From assembly GCA_910584595.1 (NCBI GenBank), contig CAJUBQ010000172.1:1-5156 (forward strand): 5,156 bases of DNA, read 5' to 3'. The translations under genes and the position numbers were made by a program. This document shows, piece by piece, positions 1 to 5,156 of the stretch. This stretch comes from an uncultured Eubacterium sp. (GTDB lineage Bacteria > Bacillota > Clostridia > Lachnospirales > Lachnospiraceae). The notes under the pieces were generated by a model that was not told where the DNA came from, did not search any database, and worked only from the letters and a program-made list of their open reading frames with translations. Numbering within the stretch: the first letter of the stretch is position 1; every line of letters begins with the position of its first letter.

Positions 1-18
1 CATTCCCAAATATGACAT
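1..18 (-). CDS. 5' end of a divergent gene, partial (six codons)
   Basis: Reading the minus strand, an AGGAGG at 31-26 is followed after 7 nt by an ATG at 18-16, and the frame stays open (MSYLGM) to the window edge. The Shine-Dalgarno match and spacing are as good as for the two large genes here, so a real translation start is likely, although six codons cannot identify a product. The start codon lies only 61 bp from that of the oxidoreductase on the plus strand, so the two genes are divergent and must share a compact control region. Confidence 0.5.
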
Positions 19-79
19 GATAACACCTCCTGATGAAAGATAACTAAATATTATCCGTCATTAACAAGGAGGTAAGGAT

Positions 80-1180
80 ATGGTAGATGCAGTAATTATC
101 GGTGGCGGTCCGGCCGGAGTATCAGCAGGAACAGTTTTGCAACGGAAAGGGTATAAGACCTGTATAATAGATACACGAATTTTTCCAAGGGAAAAACTAT
201 GTGCAGGTGTATTAACTGTAAAATCCATTCAAATACTTCATCATATTTATAAAGATCTGAATTTTGGTAACATGAATATGAGGGATATACATAAAATTGA
301 ACTATTATATAACAGTAAAGTTATCGGAAAGTATACAGTGGATAATGCTTATAGAGTGATTAACCGAACCGAATTTGATAATGAACTGCTGAAATATTAT
401 AAGAAAGTCGGCGGTATAGTATATGACGGACAAAAAAAATATAAAATTGTTTATGATAAAAGTGTAATTGTACTATCGGATGGCACAAAGATTCCATATC
501 GTGTTTTAATAGGCGCTGACGGCATGAATAGTCAAGTAAGATCTTATGTAAGTCGTTCGTGGAAAGCTTCGGTTCTGTGTTTTGAGAAATTTATTCCTAA
601 TCTTTCGGATGAAGATACTATAAAAATAGATTTTTCTGGAATTCTTGGGGGATATTCATGGAGAATACCTGGTAAGGATAGAATTGGTGTAGGTCTTGGT
701 GAGTTTTATATTAGGGGAATGAAGAAAAAGCCCGCCAGATATAAAAGATATTTTGAAAGCCAGGGCATTACGGATATAAATAGTATAAAAGGAGCATTTG
801 TATCATATGGCAATTTTGTGAGAAAACCAATAAAAGATCATGTATTATTAGTCGGTGATGCCGCTGGTTTGATTGACGCTATGACAGGGGAAGGTATATA
901 CTTTGCTATTGAATCCGGACGGCAGGCCTCCTTAACGATTATAGATCATTTGGAAAGGAGTGTCCCTTTAACTGCTTATATCAACAGAATAGGCAAAATA
1001 CACAAAAAAATGCGAGAGCAAAGTGTGTATAATAAGTTTCTGTATGCTCCGGTATTCCAATGGATAAGTATAGGGTACATTAGGAAACATCCTAAATTTG
1101 TGCAACGTGTACTGGATAATGCAATTTCAACATATCATACAGGATATGCGAAAGAAATGAAACGTAATAGGAAATTTTAA
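80..1180 (+). CDS. FAD-dependent oxidoreductase, geranylgeranyl reductase-like
   Basis: A 366-residue flavoprotein of the PHBH/geranylgeranyl-reductase superfamily; such enzymes use FAD and a reduced cofactor to reduce isoprenoid double bonds or to hydroxylate substrates. Seen in the sequence: an N-terminal Rossmann dinucleotide motif GGGPAG at residues 8-13 with an acidic residue D31 closing the second strand; the KLCAG motif at 39-43, which resembles the flavin-proximal KxCxG of this family; GADG at 145-148 followed by SQVR; a YSWRIPG...GVGLG segment at 192-207 typical of geranylgeranyl reductase-like proteins; and the second FAD motif VGDAAG at 258-263 followed by an EG-rich helix. There is no transmembrane segment or signal peptide, so it is probably cytosolic or membrane-peripheral. 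The start is set by AAGGAGG at 66-72, 7 nt before the ATG. The substrate is unknown: a halogenase or monooxygenase role cannot be excluded, and no neighbouring gene gives a pathway. The gene is AT-rich compared with the glucanase (14 G+C in the row 241-300 against 30 in the row 2161-2220), which suggests different ancestry. Confidence 0.85.
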   Translation: MVDAVIIGGGPAGVSAGTVLQRKGYKTCIIDTRIFPREKLCAGVLTVKSIQILHHIYKDLNFGNMNMRDIHKIELLYNSKVIGKYTVDNAYRVINRTEFDNELLKYYKKVGGIVYDGQKKYKIVYDKSVIVLSDGTKIPYRVLIGADGMNSQVRSYVSRSWKASVLCFEKFIPNLSDEDTIKIDFSGILGGYSWRIPGKDRIGVGLGEFYIRGMKKKPARYKRYFESQGITDINSIKGAFVSYGNFVRKPIKDHVLLVGDAAGLIDAMTGEGIYFAIESGRQASLTIIDHLERSVPLTAYINRIGKIHKKMREQSVYNKFLYAPVFQWISIGYIRKHPKFVQRVLDNAISTYHTGYAKEMKRNRKF

Positions 1181-1286
1181 GTAATTTGAAATATTAGGTT
1201 GTGTATAAACGTATATTCTGAATGCAACTTCCCTGTAAATATGATATAATAAACAAAATTTTCGATATAAATAATCGTTTTATAAT

Positions 1287-1460
1287 ATGAGGAAAAATAC
1301 TGCGGGATCTTTTGGGGAGCATGAGTACGAAAAATTCTACTCTCTGATGATTGTAAATACAGAACAATTATATGCGGACATTTTCGTAGGAAATCTTTTA
1401 AATACGACGTTTTTATCGGATATAAAAGCCATGAACTGGTTCCTTTACCACTATAAATGA
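1287..1460 (+). CDS. Short hypothetical ORF or gene remnant, 57 aa
   Basis: An open frame from ATG at 1287 to TGA at 1458-1460 gives a 57-residue protein starting MRKNTAGSFGEHEYEKF and ending MNWFLYHYK. Its composition looks protein-like (mixed charge, GNLL and LSDI segments, aromatic C-terminus) rather than like a noise translation, but I do not recognise the family. There is no Shine-Dalgarno sequence before the ATG, and an in-frame TAA at 1272-1274 closes the frame just upstream. It could be the surviving piece of a decayed longer gene, a weakly translated small protein, or chance. It lies just after the oxidoreductase on the same strand, about 100 bp downstream. Confidence 0.25.
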   Translation: MRKNTAGSFGEHEYEKFYSLMIVNTEQLYADIFVGNLLNTTFLSDIKAMNWFLYHYK

Positions 1461-1478
1461 AAATAACCTTTACAGTCA

Positions 1479-1507
1479 TTGACAATATACCAACATAACT
1501 GTATTCT
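1479..1507 (+). promoter_or_regulatory. Possible sigma-70-type promoter
   Basis: A perfect TTGACA at 1479-1484 is followed after exactly 17 nt by TATTCT at 1502-1507 (four of six matches to TATAAT). It points toward the terminator hairpin at 1608-1663, with no credible protein gene in between, so any transcript would be a short RNA of roughly 150 nt. The surroundings are AT-rich and the -10 is imperfect, so a chance match is possible. Confidence 0.3.
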
Positions 1508-1607
1508 TAAATTAGAATTGCATATGGATATACTTCATCTTGCCGCGAAGATACATGCATATAATAGAACATTGCGGCTGTCCTGCAGCGGAGCTTACAT
1601 TGCATTC

Positions 1608-1663
1608 AAAAAACTCCTCCTTCTATTAGATTCATATCCTCTAATAAAAGGAGAAGTCTTTTT
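1608..1663 (-). terminator. Rho-independent terminator of the GH5 glucanase
   Basis: Arms 1608-1630 and 1640-1662 are complementary over 23 positions with three mismatches, around a 9-nt loop at 1631-1639. On the plus strand the mismatches are C-A pairs, but in minus-strand RNA all three become G-U pairs, so the minus-strand hairpin is unbroken. In that orientation the stem ends in GGAGGAG followed by six T (1613-1608). It begins about 19 nt beyond the glucanase stop codon. The opposite side also has a T5 run at 1659-1663, so weak termination in the plus direction is possible. Confidence 0.85.
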
Positions 1664-1681
1664 ATCTGATGATTGATTTAC

Positions 1682-3700
1682 TTACTTATTCACCTGAACA
1701 ATTCCGGTAAACGTATCCGTCTTTCCGTACTGTGTTACCGTTACTTTTACTTTTGTCTTTCCTGCCTTTATTCCTTTTACCACACCCTTCGATGTTACTG
1801 CAGCAATTTTCTTATTTGCAATCTTATAAGAAACTTCTGCCCCGTCCGCTACATTTTTCAGCTTCAGCGCTTTTTTCTTCCCGGTTTTTACTTTTGCAGC
1901 TGTTACCGACGGCTTTTGCTCCAATGCTTTTTTACTCGTTATTTGGTCACCGGACACATTCAGCCAAATATCTGTTTTGTTTCCATCAAAAAACGTAACT
2001 TCAAACCGAATCAGTCCGTCTTTTCCTTTTACCGTATCATCCGCGAAGAAATTTTTCGAAATTACAAACAAGCCATTTTCATAATCTGCAGAAAATACTT
2101 CCTGATACTGCAGATAGTTCCACCAGCCGGATTGTGGCCCTACTTTTCCGTTTGCCATATAAGCAGTTGCCCGCCTTACTCTGCTGCCTTCGTAAGAAAC
2201 AGGAATCTGAATGCCATCTGCTGTAGTTCCCTTAGCGCTTGCTGCTTTTACTGTCCCATATTTTACAAGATACTGATGCCACGGCGCTCCGGCGCTGAAT
2301 GTAAATGTCAGATCCGCAAAAGCGCCATACGCATCCTCTGCCAGTTTACGGAAAGCTTTATTTATAAAATCACTGTTCAATGTCACTGTTGCCGAAGTCT
2401 CGTCATAAGTATAATCTGTCCCCTGTACCGCACCTTCTATACCGGTAAATGTATTCCCGTTGAGTGTCAGCGGCACCTCTAAGTCATTCTTTGTCTCTGC
2501 CTGCAAATAAAATGTATCCAGCCCTGTTGCATAAGATGATCTTTGTTTTACAGATGTCTCAAGCATTGTGCCTACAAGCGGTTTTTTCCAGGCATAAGAA
2601 GCATCATTGCGGTCAATACCGGAACCATTGTCCCAGAACATCAGACTGATACCGTCCTGCTGCGCTGCCTTCGCTCCCATATATTCATAATATTTCAATT
2701 CTTCGCCTTGCTGCAGGCAGTCTTCACCTGCATCATAGCCTAACAATCCATACTCTCCGATCACAACGCCAAAATCATTTTTGATAAAAGTATCTGTCAG
2801 CACGTCAAACAGCTGGTCCGCTGCTTTTCTCGGTGTATTGCCGTCGTCGCCAAGCGCTTCATCAAACTCTGCGATTCCAAGATTGGCGCTGTACACCCAT
2901 TCGCTGTAATAATGAACGGTTGCAATCAGGTTCGGATCCTGTAATCCCTGCATAAACTTTAGCAACCCCTGCACTTTTTCATCTGTATGATTCGTATTCA
3001 TCGTCGGCATAACGATCATACGCTTGTCATTATTGCCGCCGCTTTTACGGATAATATCATAAGCTGCCTGATTTAAACTGTCCAAACGCTGCTGGTCTGT
3101 AACGTTTTCATAAGCTGTAAACTGCGGTTCATTAATGGTTTCAAAACAAACCTGTTCCGGTTCCTCTGCCAAATATGCTGCGAGCTGTTCCCAAAGCTGT
3201 GTAAATTTTATATACTCTTCTGCTTTTGTATCTCCGTTCCAATCTTTGAGCCAGATCCAGGAATCGTGATGAATATTGACCATCACATACAGACCTTCTT
3301 CTACCGCCCAGTCAACGACTTCCTTATATCTTGCCAGCCATTTTGGATCAACTGTATAAGTCCCGTTTTCCTCCGTAAAACGATGATGCAGTGTCAGAGG
3401 CATACGGATGCTCTGGTATCCTTTTTCTTTCACAGAGTGAATCAGCTCTCTTGTTACGACCGGATTGCCCCACGCCATTTCCCCTTTATCTTCTGCATTC
3501 AAGTCCGTATCCACGCCATCGAAACTGTTACCAAGATTCCAGCCTGCGCCCATGGCAGCTACGTACTGTTCAGAAGCCGACAATCCTCCTGCCGCATCCT
3601 GTACCTGTTCCTCTGCGCGAACCTGCATCCCGGACCATCCGGCTCCGGTTAACAGCAATGCGGCAGATAAGGCCACAGACAGCCATTTTTTCATTTTCAT
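1682..3700 (-). CDS. Secreted GH5 endo-beta-1,4-glucanase (GH5-CBM_X2-CBM46-Big2)
   Basis: A 672-residue extracellular glycoside hydrolase that should cleave internal beta-1,4 linkages of cellulose, mixed-linkage glucan or xyloglucan. Residues 1-29 are a signal peptide (KMKK, hydrophobic core, VRA before the likely cleavage after A29). The GH5 barrel spans about 45-385: GWNLGNSFD at 53-61, R99, HHD at 144-146, acid/base E191 in INEP, H263 and Y265 in VHYY, nucleophile E316 in IGEYG, and W356 in FWDNG, so all the usual active-site residues are present. The motifs fit subfamily GH5_4 best. Residues about 396-485 resemble a CBM_X2/Ig-like module (LTLNGNTFTGI ... LTFTFSAGAPW), about 486-590 a CBM46-like module with W526/W527, and about 596-672 a lysine-rich Big_2-like domain. 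The GH5_4-Ig-CBM46 order is known from Bacillus family-5 glucanases, where the CBM46 helps act on xyloglucan. No dockerin, SLH or LPXTG signal is seen; the basic Big_2 domain may hold the enzyme to the cell surface. The start is set by AGGAGG at 3716-3711, 10 nt before the ATG. It is a single-gene unit with its own promoter and terminator. Confidence 0.93.
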   Translation of the reverse strand: MKMKKWLSVALSAALLLTGAGWSGMQVRAEEQVQDAAGGLSASEQYVAAMGAGWNLGNSFDGVDTDLNAEDKGEMAWGNPVVTRELIHSVKEKGYQSIRMPLTLHHRFTEENGTYTVDPKWLARYKEVVDWAVEEGLYVMVNIHHDSWIWLKDWNGDTKAEEYIKFTQLWEQLAAYLAEEPEQVCFETINEPQFTAYENVTDQQRLDSLNQAAYDIIRKSGGNNDKRMIVMPTMNTNHTDEKVQGLLKFMQGLQDPNLIATVHYYSEWVYSANLGIAEFDEALGDDGNTPRKAADQLFDVLTDTFIKNDFGVVIGEYGLLGYDAGEDCLQQGEELKYYEYMGAKAAQQDGISLMFWDNGSGIDRNDASYAWKKPLVGTMLETSVKQRSSYATGLDTFYLQAETKNDLEVPLTLNGNTFTGIEGAVQGTDYTYDETSATVTLNSDFINKAFRKLAEDAYGAFADLTFTFSAGAPWHQYLVKYGTVKAASAKGTTADGIQIPVSYEGSRVRRATAYMANGKVGPQSGWWNYLQYQEVFSADYENGLFVISKNFFADDTVKGKDGLIRFEVTFFDGNKTDIWLNVSGDQITSKKALEQKPSVTAAKVKTGKKKALKLKNVADGAEVSYKIANKKIAAVTSKGVVKGIKAGKTKVKVTVTQYGKTDTFTGIVQVNK

Positions 3701-3733
3701 ACAATAAAAACCTCCTGTTCCTCATACTTTTTG

Positions 3734-3749
3734 AAAGCTGCGCAGCTTT
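3734..3749. promoter_or_regulatory. Perfect 16-bp palindrome in the glucanase leader, possible operator
   Basis: AAAGCTGCGCAGCTTT is fully self-complementary with a central CG step. It lies between the predicted -10 (3760-3765) and the ribosome binding site (3716-3711), at about +5 to +20 of the expected transcript. That position suits a repressor operator, and palindromes with a central CpG are usual for LacI-family regulators of sugar genes. It is two bases per half longer than the CcpA cre consensus, so I do not call it cre. In RNA it could also fold into a 6-bp hairpin with a GCGC loop. Confidence 0.5.
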
Positions 3750-3759
3750 TATATCCTGC

Positions 3760-3768
3760 ATTATAACA
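3760..3768 (-). promoter_or_regulatory. Extended -10 promoter of the glucanase
   Basis: On the minus strand the sequence reads TGTTATAAT, a perfect -10 hexamer (3765-3760) with the TGn extension. No good TTGACA lies at the usual distance upstream, which is typical of extended -10 promoters. Transcription would start near 3753, giving a leader of about 53 nt that contains the palindrome and the AGGAGG. Confidence 0.55.
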
Positions 3769-3830
3769 AGAAAAAAACAGAGAAAATACAGGGAATATCA
3801 GAGTATTTCTACCAGTCATATTATTGGTCT

Positions 3831-3861
3831 AAAAAAAGGCAGATCAGCATTTGCTGTCGCC
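3831..3861 (-). terminator. Rho-independent terminator of an unseen minus-strand gene
   Basis: Read on the minus strand, GGCGACAGC (3861-3853) pairs with a 3' arm of GCTG, TC and GCC (3848-3838) with two single-base bulges and an AAAT loop, followed at once by seven T (3837-3831). It lies upstream of the glucanase promoter, so it cannot terminate the glucanase; it should end transcription arriving from the right, where the insertion sequence now lies. Confidence 0.6.
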
Positions 3862-3901
3862 AGATAAGGATACTTTTATGTATGGTGTTAGTATATAAGT
3901 G

Positions 3902-3919
3902 TGGACAGGCAAAGTTGAA
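3902..3919 (+). repeat. Left inner inverted repeat of the IS
   Basis: TGGACAGGCAAAGTTGAA matches the reverse complement of 5119-5136 at 15 of 18 positions, the differences being the three bases GGC against AAA. It lies 42 nt before the orfA start codon. Confidence 0.8.
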
Positions 3920-3961
3920 CAACCTATACTATCAAGTAAGAAAACAAAGGAGATGTTCAAC

Positions 3962-4240
3962 ATGGCGAAAAACCAGAAATCTTACACTCCGGAATTCAAG
4001 CAGCAGATCGTAGATCTGTATAATGCCGGAGGAACCTCGTATCCACAACTGGAACGTGAATATGGCGTAAATCGGAGCACACTCAGCAACTGGGTAAAAC
4101 AGCTCTCCCCCATTAAAGTATCAGATGAGGAGACGGTCACCCTTAAGGAATATAAGGCTCTCCAGAAAGAAATCCAGCGCCTTAAGATCGAGAACGAAAT
4201 ATTAAAAAAAGCGACCGCCATATTCGCAAAAGAACCATAG
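3962..4240 (+). CDS. IS3-family transposase OrfA
   Basis: A 92-residue DNA-binding subunit. Residues about 8-48 form a helix-turn-helix of the HTH_Tnp_1 type (YTPEFKQQIVDLY ... GVNRSTLSNWVKQ), which recognises the element ends. Residues about 61-84 form a coiled coil with heptad leucines L67, L74 and L81, used in this family for multimerisation. The start at 3962 is chosen because AAAGGAG at 3946-3952 precedes it by 9 nt; an in-frame ATG at 3953 overlaps that site, and a GTG at 3899 would add 21 unlike residues. The frame ends in TAG at 4238-4240, 28 codons... after the zipper only KATAIFAKEP remains, as usual. Frameshifting at 4204-4210 joins it to OrfB; OrfA alone is expected to act as a regulator of transposition. 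Confidence 0.92.
   Translation: MAKNQKSYTPEFKQQIVDLYNAGGTSYPQLEREYGVNRSTLSNWVKQLSPIKVSDEETVTLKEYKALQKEIQRLKIENEILKKATAIFAKEP
4204..4211 (+). promoter_or_regulatory. Programmed -1 frameshift site (A7G)
   Basis: Seven A followed by G lie at the end of the orfA zipper, with orfA codons AAA AAA (K82, K83) at 4205-4210, making the slippery heptamer A AAA AAA. After a -1 slip the ribosome reads AGC from 4210 and continues (SDRHIRKRTIAEIVTF) straight into the orfB frame without a stop. The fused OrfAB transposase would be 384 residues. A short GCGA/TCGC stem (4211-4214 with 4224-4227) follows, but is too weak to call a stimulator. Confidence 0.8.
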
Positions 4241-4248
4241 CCGAAATT

Positions 4249-5115
4249 GTGACTTTTATCCAAAACAACCGGACCGATTATTCTGTATCCCGGCTTTGCA
4301 ACGCTCTGAAATTCCCAAGGAGCGCCTGTTGCAAGGCTCTGGTTTGTATGCCTTCAAATAAGCGGCGGGAATATGAGGAATTCAGCGGGAAAGTGAAACA
4401 AGCCTATGAGGACTCAAAACGCAGATACGGGGCTGTTAAAATATGCCGTGTGCTTAACAGCACCGGGACACCCTGCAGTATCAAGCGGGTTCAGAGGCAT
4501 ATGGCAGAGCAGGGGCTGCGTTCCGTCGTCGTAAAAAAATACAACCACCATGCCGGCCATGGCAGTGTCCCGGATGATAAGGAAAATATTCTAAACCGTG
4601 ATTTTGGAACGGAAACGGTCAACAAAAAATGGTGCACGGACATTACCTATATCCATGTACAGAAAGAGGGATGGACTTATCTGGCATCAGTTATGGATCT
4701 GTGCAGCCGCAAAATCATCGGGTATGCCTATGGCACATCAATGACGGCGGAACTGGCAGTAAAGGCAGTAAAGAATGCGTGCCTGAATGTGAGGGATACA
4801 AAGGGGATCATCCTGCACAGCGACCTTGGAAGTCAGTATACGAGTCAGGTATTTGAAAAGTATTTGGAGAGCAAGGGAATCCAGCATTCTTTCAGTCGTA
4901 AGGGGAATCCGTATGACAATGCCTGTATCGAGTCCTTCCATTCTGTGCTGAAAAAGGAAGAAATTTATCTCCATACCTGTCAAGATTCAGCGGAAGCCCG
5001 CCGAGCAATTTTTGAATACATTGAGGGCTGGTATAACCGTAAAAGAATACACAGTGCGATTGGTTACATAACACCCCAGCAAAAGGAGGATGAGGAACTC
5101 GAAAAAACTGCATAA
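4249..5115 (+). CDS. IS3-family transposase OrfB (DDE catalytic part)
   Basis: A 288-residue catalytic region, counted from a GTG at 4249; in practice it is probably made mainly as the OrfAB fusion, whose frame is open from 4186 on. Residues about 38-95 look like the HTH_21 domain (RRYGAVKICRVLN ... SIKRVQRHMAEQGL). The integrase core (rve) spans about 122-280, with D131 in CTDITYI, D192 in LHSDLGSQY and E228 in ACIESFHSVLKKE; the last two are separated by 35 residues, the classic DD(35)E spacing. The end WYNRKRIHSAIGYITPQQ is also typical. No premature stop or frameshift is visible, so the enzyme looks functional. The reading frame ends 21 nt before the right inner repeat. No ribosome binding site precedes 4249, which fits expression by frameshifting. 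Confidence 0.94.
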   Translation: MTFIQNNRTDYSVSRLCNALKFPRSACCKALVCMPSNKRREYEEFSGKVKQAYEDSKRRYGAVKICRVLNSTGTPCSIKRVQRHMAEQGLRSVVVKKYNHHAGHGSVPDDKENILNRDFGTETVNKKWCTDITYIHVQKEGWTYLASVMDLCSRKIIGYAYGTSMTAELAVKAVKNACLNVRDTKGIILHSDLGSQYTSQVFEKYLESKGIQHSFSRKGNPYDNACIESFHSVLKKEEIYLHTCQDSAEARRAIFEYIEGWYNRKRIHSAIGYITPQQKEDEELEKTA

Positions 5116-5118
5116 TCT

Positions 5119-5136
5119 TTCAACTTTTTTTGTCCA
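5119..5136 (-). repeat. Right inner inverted repeat of the IS
   Basis: Its reverse complement TGGACAAAAAAAGTTGAA matches the left repeat at 3902-3919 in 15 of 18 positions. It begins 3 nt after the orfB stop codon. Confidence 0.8.
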
Positions 5137-5141
5137 AAGTA

Positions 5142-5147
5142 TTGACA
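5142..5147 (+). promoter_or_regulatory. Outward-facing -35 element at the right IS end
   Basis: A perfect TTGACA points out of the element near its right end. With ends at 5155 and 3883 and a 3-bp circle spacer, it would sit 17 nt from TAGTAT at 3889-3894, giving a junction promoter directed at orfA. It may also activate genes beyond the window if a -10 lies there. Confidence 0.4.
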
Positions 5148-5156
5148 TAGGTCCAC

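Larger units (their letters stand above)
1181..1607. other. AT-rich intergenic stretch between convergent genes
   Basis: This gap between the 3' end of the oxidoreductase and the terminator of the glucanase contains no recognisable gene. Stops are frequent in all plus-strand frames just after 1180, and no convincing hairpin terminator follows the oxidoreductase. It holds one short unrecognised ORF (1287-1460) and a promoter-like pair at 1479-1507, listed separately. A TATAAT occurs at 1245-1250 and another at 1281-1286, but neither has a good -35 element at the right distance, so in DNA this AT-rich they may be chance. Confidence 0.6.
3883..5155 (+). mobile_element. IS3-family insertion sequence, apparently intact
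   Basis: The element has the IS3 layout: orfA with helix-turn-helix and leucine zipper, orfB with a DDE integrase core in the -1 frame, an A7 slippery run between them, and short noncoding ends with imperfect inverted repeats. The best-matching repeats end at 3902 and 5136. I extend the element to 3883 and 5155 because TGG and TGGACA are spaced by the same 19 nt at both ends, the outer ends read TG...CA, and the right end then contains an outward TTGACA, as IS3-family elements need for their circle-junction promoter. The narrower alternative is 3901 or 3902 to 5136 or 5137, flanked by AGT on both sides (3898-3900 and 5138-5140). The ENEILKKATAIFA zipper end suggests the IS3 or a related subgroup. 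Family assignment is firm; the boundaries are not. Confidence 0.85.

Noticed and set aside
1177..1485. 102-codon minus-strand ORF in the gap
   Set aside because: It has no ribosome binding site, a low-complexity composition rich in I, Y and F, and overlaps the more protein-like plus-strand ORF at 1287-1460; probably chance in AT-rich DNA.
1479..1676. 65-codon plus-strand ORF beginning with TTG
   Set aside because: Its start codon is the TTGACA of a promoter-like site, and its last third reads through the terminator hairpin; no ribosome binding site.
1673..2482. Long plus-strand ORF opposite the glucanase
   Set aside because: It is the antisense of the Big_2 and CBM46 regions, with a cysteine-, leucine- and phenylalanine-rich composition and no start signal; a shadow.
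3731..3752. CcpA cre site upstream of the glucanase
   Set aside because: The TGAAAGC start is suggestive, but the palindrome is 16 bp with TGCGCA at its centre and does not fit the 14-bp cre consensus spacing.
3391..3867. Plus-strand ORF across the glucanase 5' end
   Set aside because: It runs antisense through the signal peptide, promoter and terminator, and has no ribosome binding site.
3982..4263. Minus-strand ORF opposite orfA
   Set aside because: It is a mirror of the orfA coding sequence with no independent support.
1..5156. CRISPR array, tRNA or rRNA genes
   Set aside because: No regularly spaced direct repeats, and no cloverleaf or conserved rRNA segment was seen on either strand.

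Overview
The window looks like a piece of a low-to-mid GC Firmicute, most likely a gut or rumen Clostridia of the Lachnospiraceae type. This is inferred from strong AGGAGG-type ribosome binding sites, a secreted GH5 glucanase ending in a Big_2-like domain that is common in that group, and an IS3-family insertion sequence. No ribosomal RNA or marker gene is present to fix the taxon.

Left part (1-1180): the start codon and ribosome binding site of a gene running off the left edge on the minus strand (only six codons are visible), then, divergently, a complete FAD-dependent oxidoreductase of the geranylgeranyl-reductase-like superfamily. This gene is visibly more AT-rich than the rest of the window. 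Middle gap (1181-1681): AT-rich DNA with one short unrecognised 57-codon ORF, a promoter-like TTGACA-N17-TATTCT pair, and a long hairpin terminator whose G-U pairing shows it serves the minus strand.

Central part (1682-3900): a 672-residue secreted beta-1,4-glucanase on the minus strand, with signal peptide, GH5 catalytic domain with all the usual active-site residues, a CBM_X2/Ig-like module, a CBM46-like module and a C-terminal Big_2-like domain. Upstream of it are an extended -10 promoter, a perfect 16-bp palindrome in the leader, and a second minus-strand terminator that must belong to another gene, now separated by the insertion sequence.

Right part (about 3883-5155): an apparently intact IS3-family element with orfA and orfB in a -1 frame relation joined at an A7 slippery run, complete DDE residues and imperfect inverted repeats. 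Its outer boundary is ambiguous: the inner 18-bp inverted repeats end at 3902/5136, but a second layer reaching 3883/5155 carries an outward TTGACA that would form a junction promoter in a transposon circle.

The genes do not form one pathway: the oxidoreductase and the glucanase converge on the 1.18-1.68 kb gap, and the insertion sequence sits behind the glucanase promoter, transcribed away from it. I see no convincing wholly new system; the most useful leads are the glucanase control region, the orphan terminator and the IS end structure.
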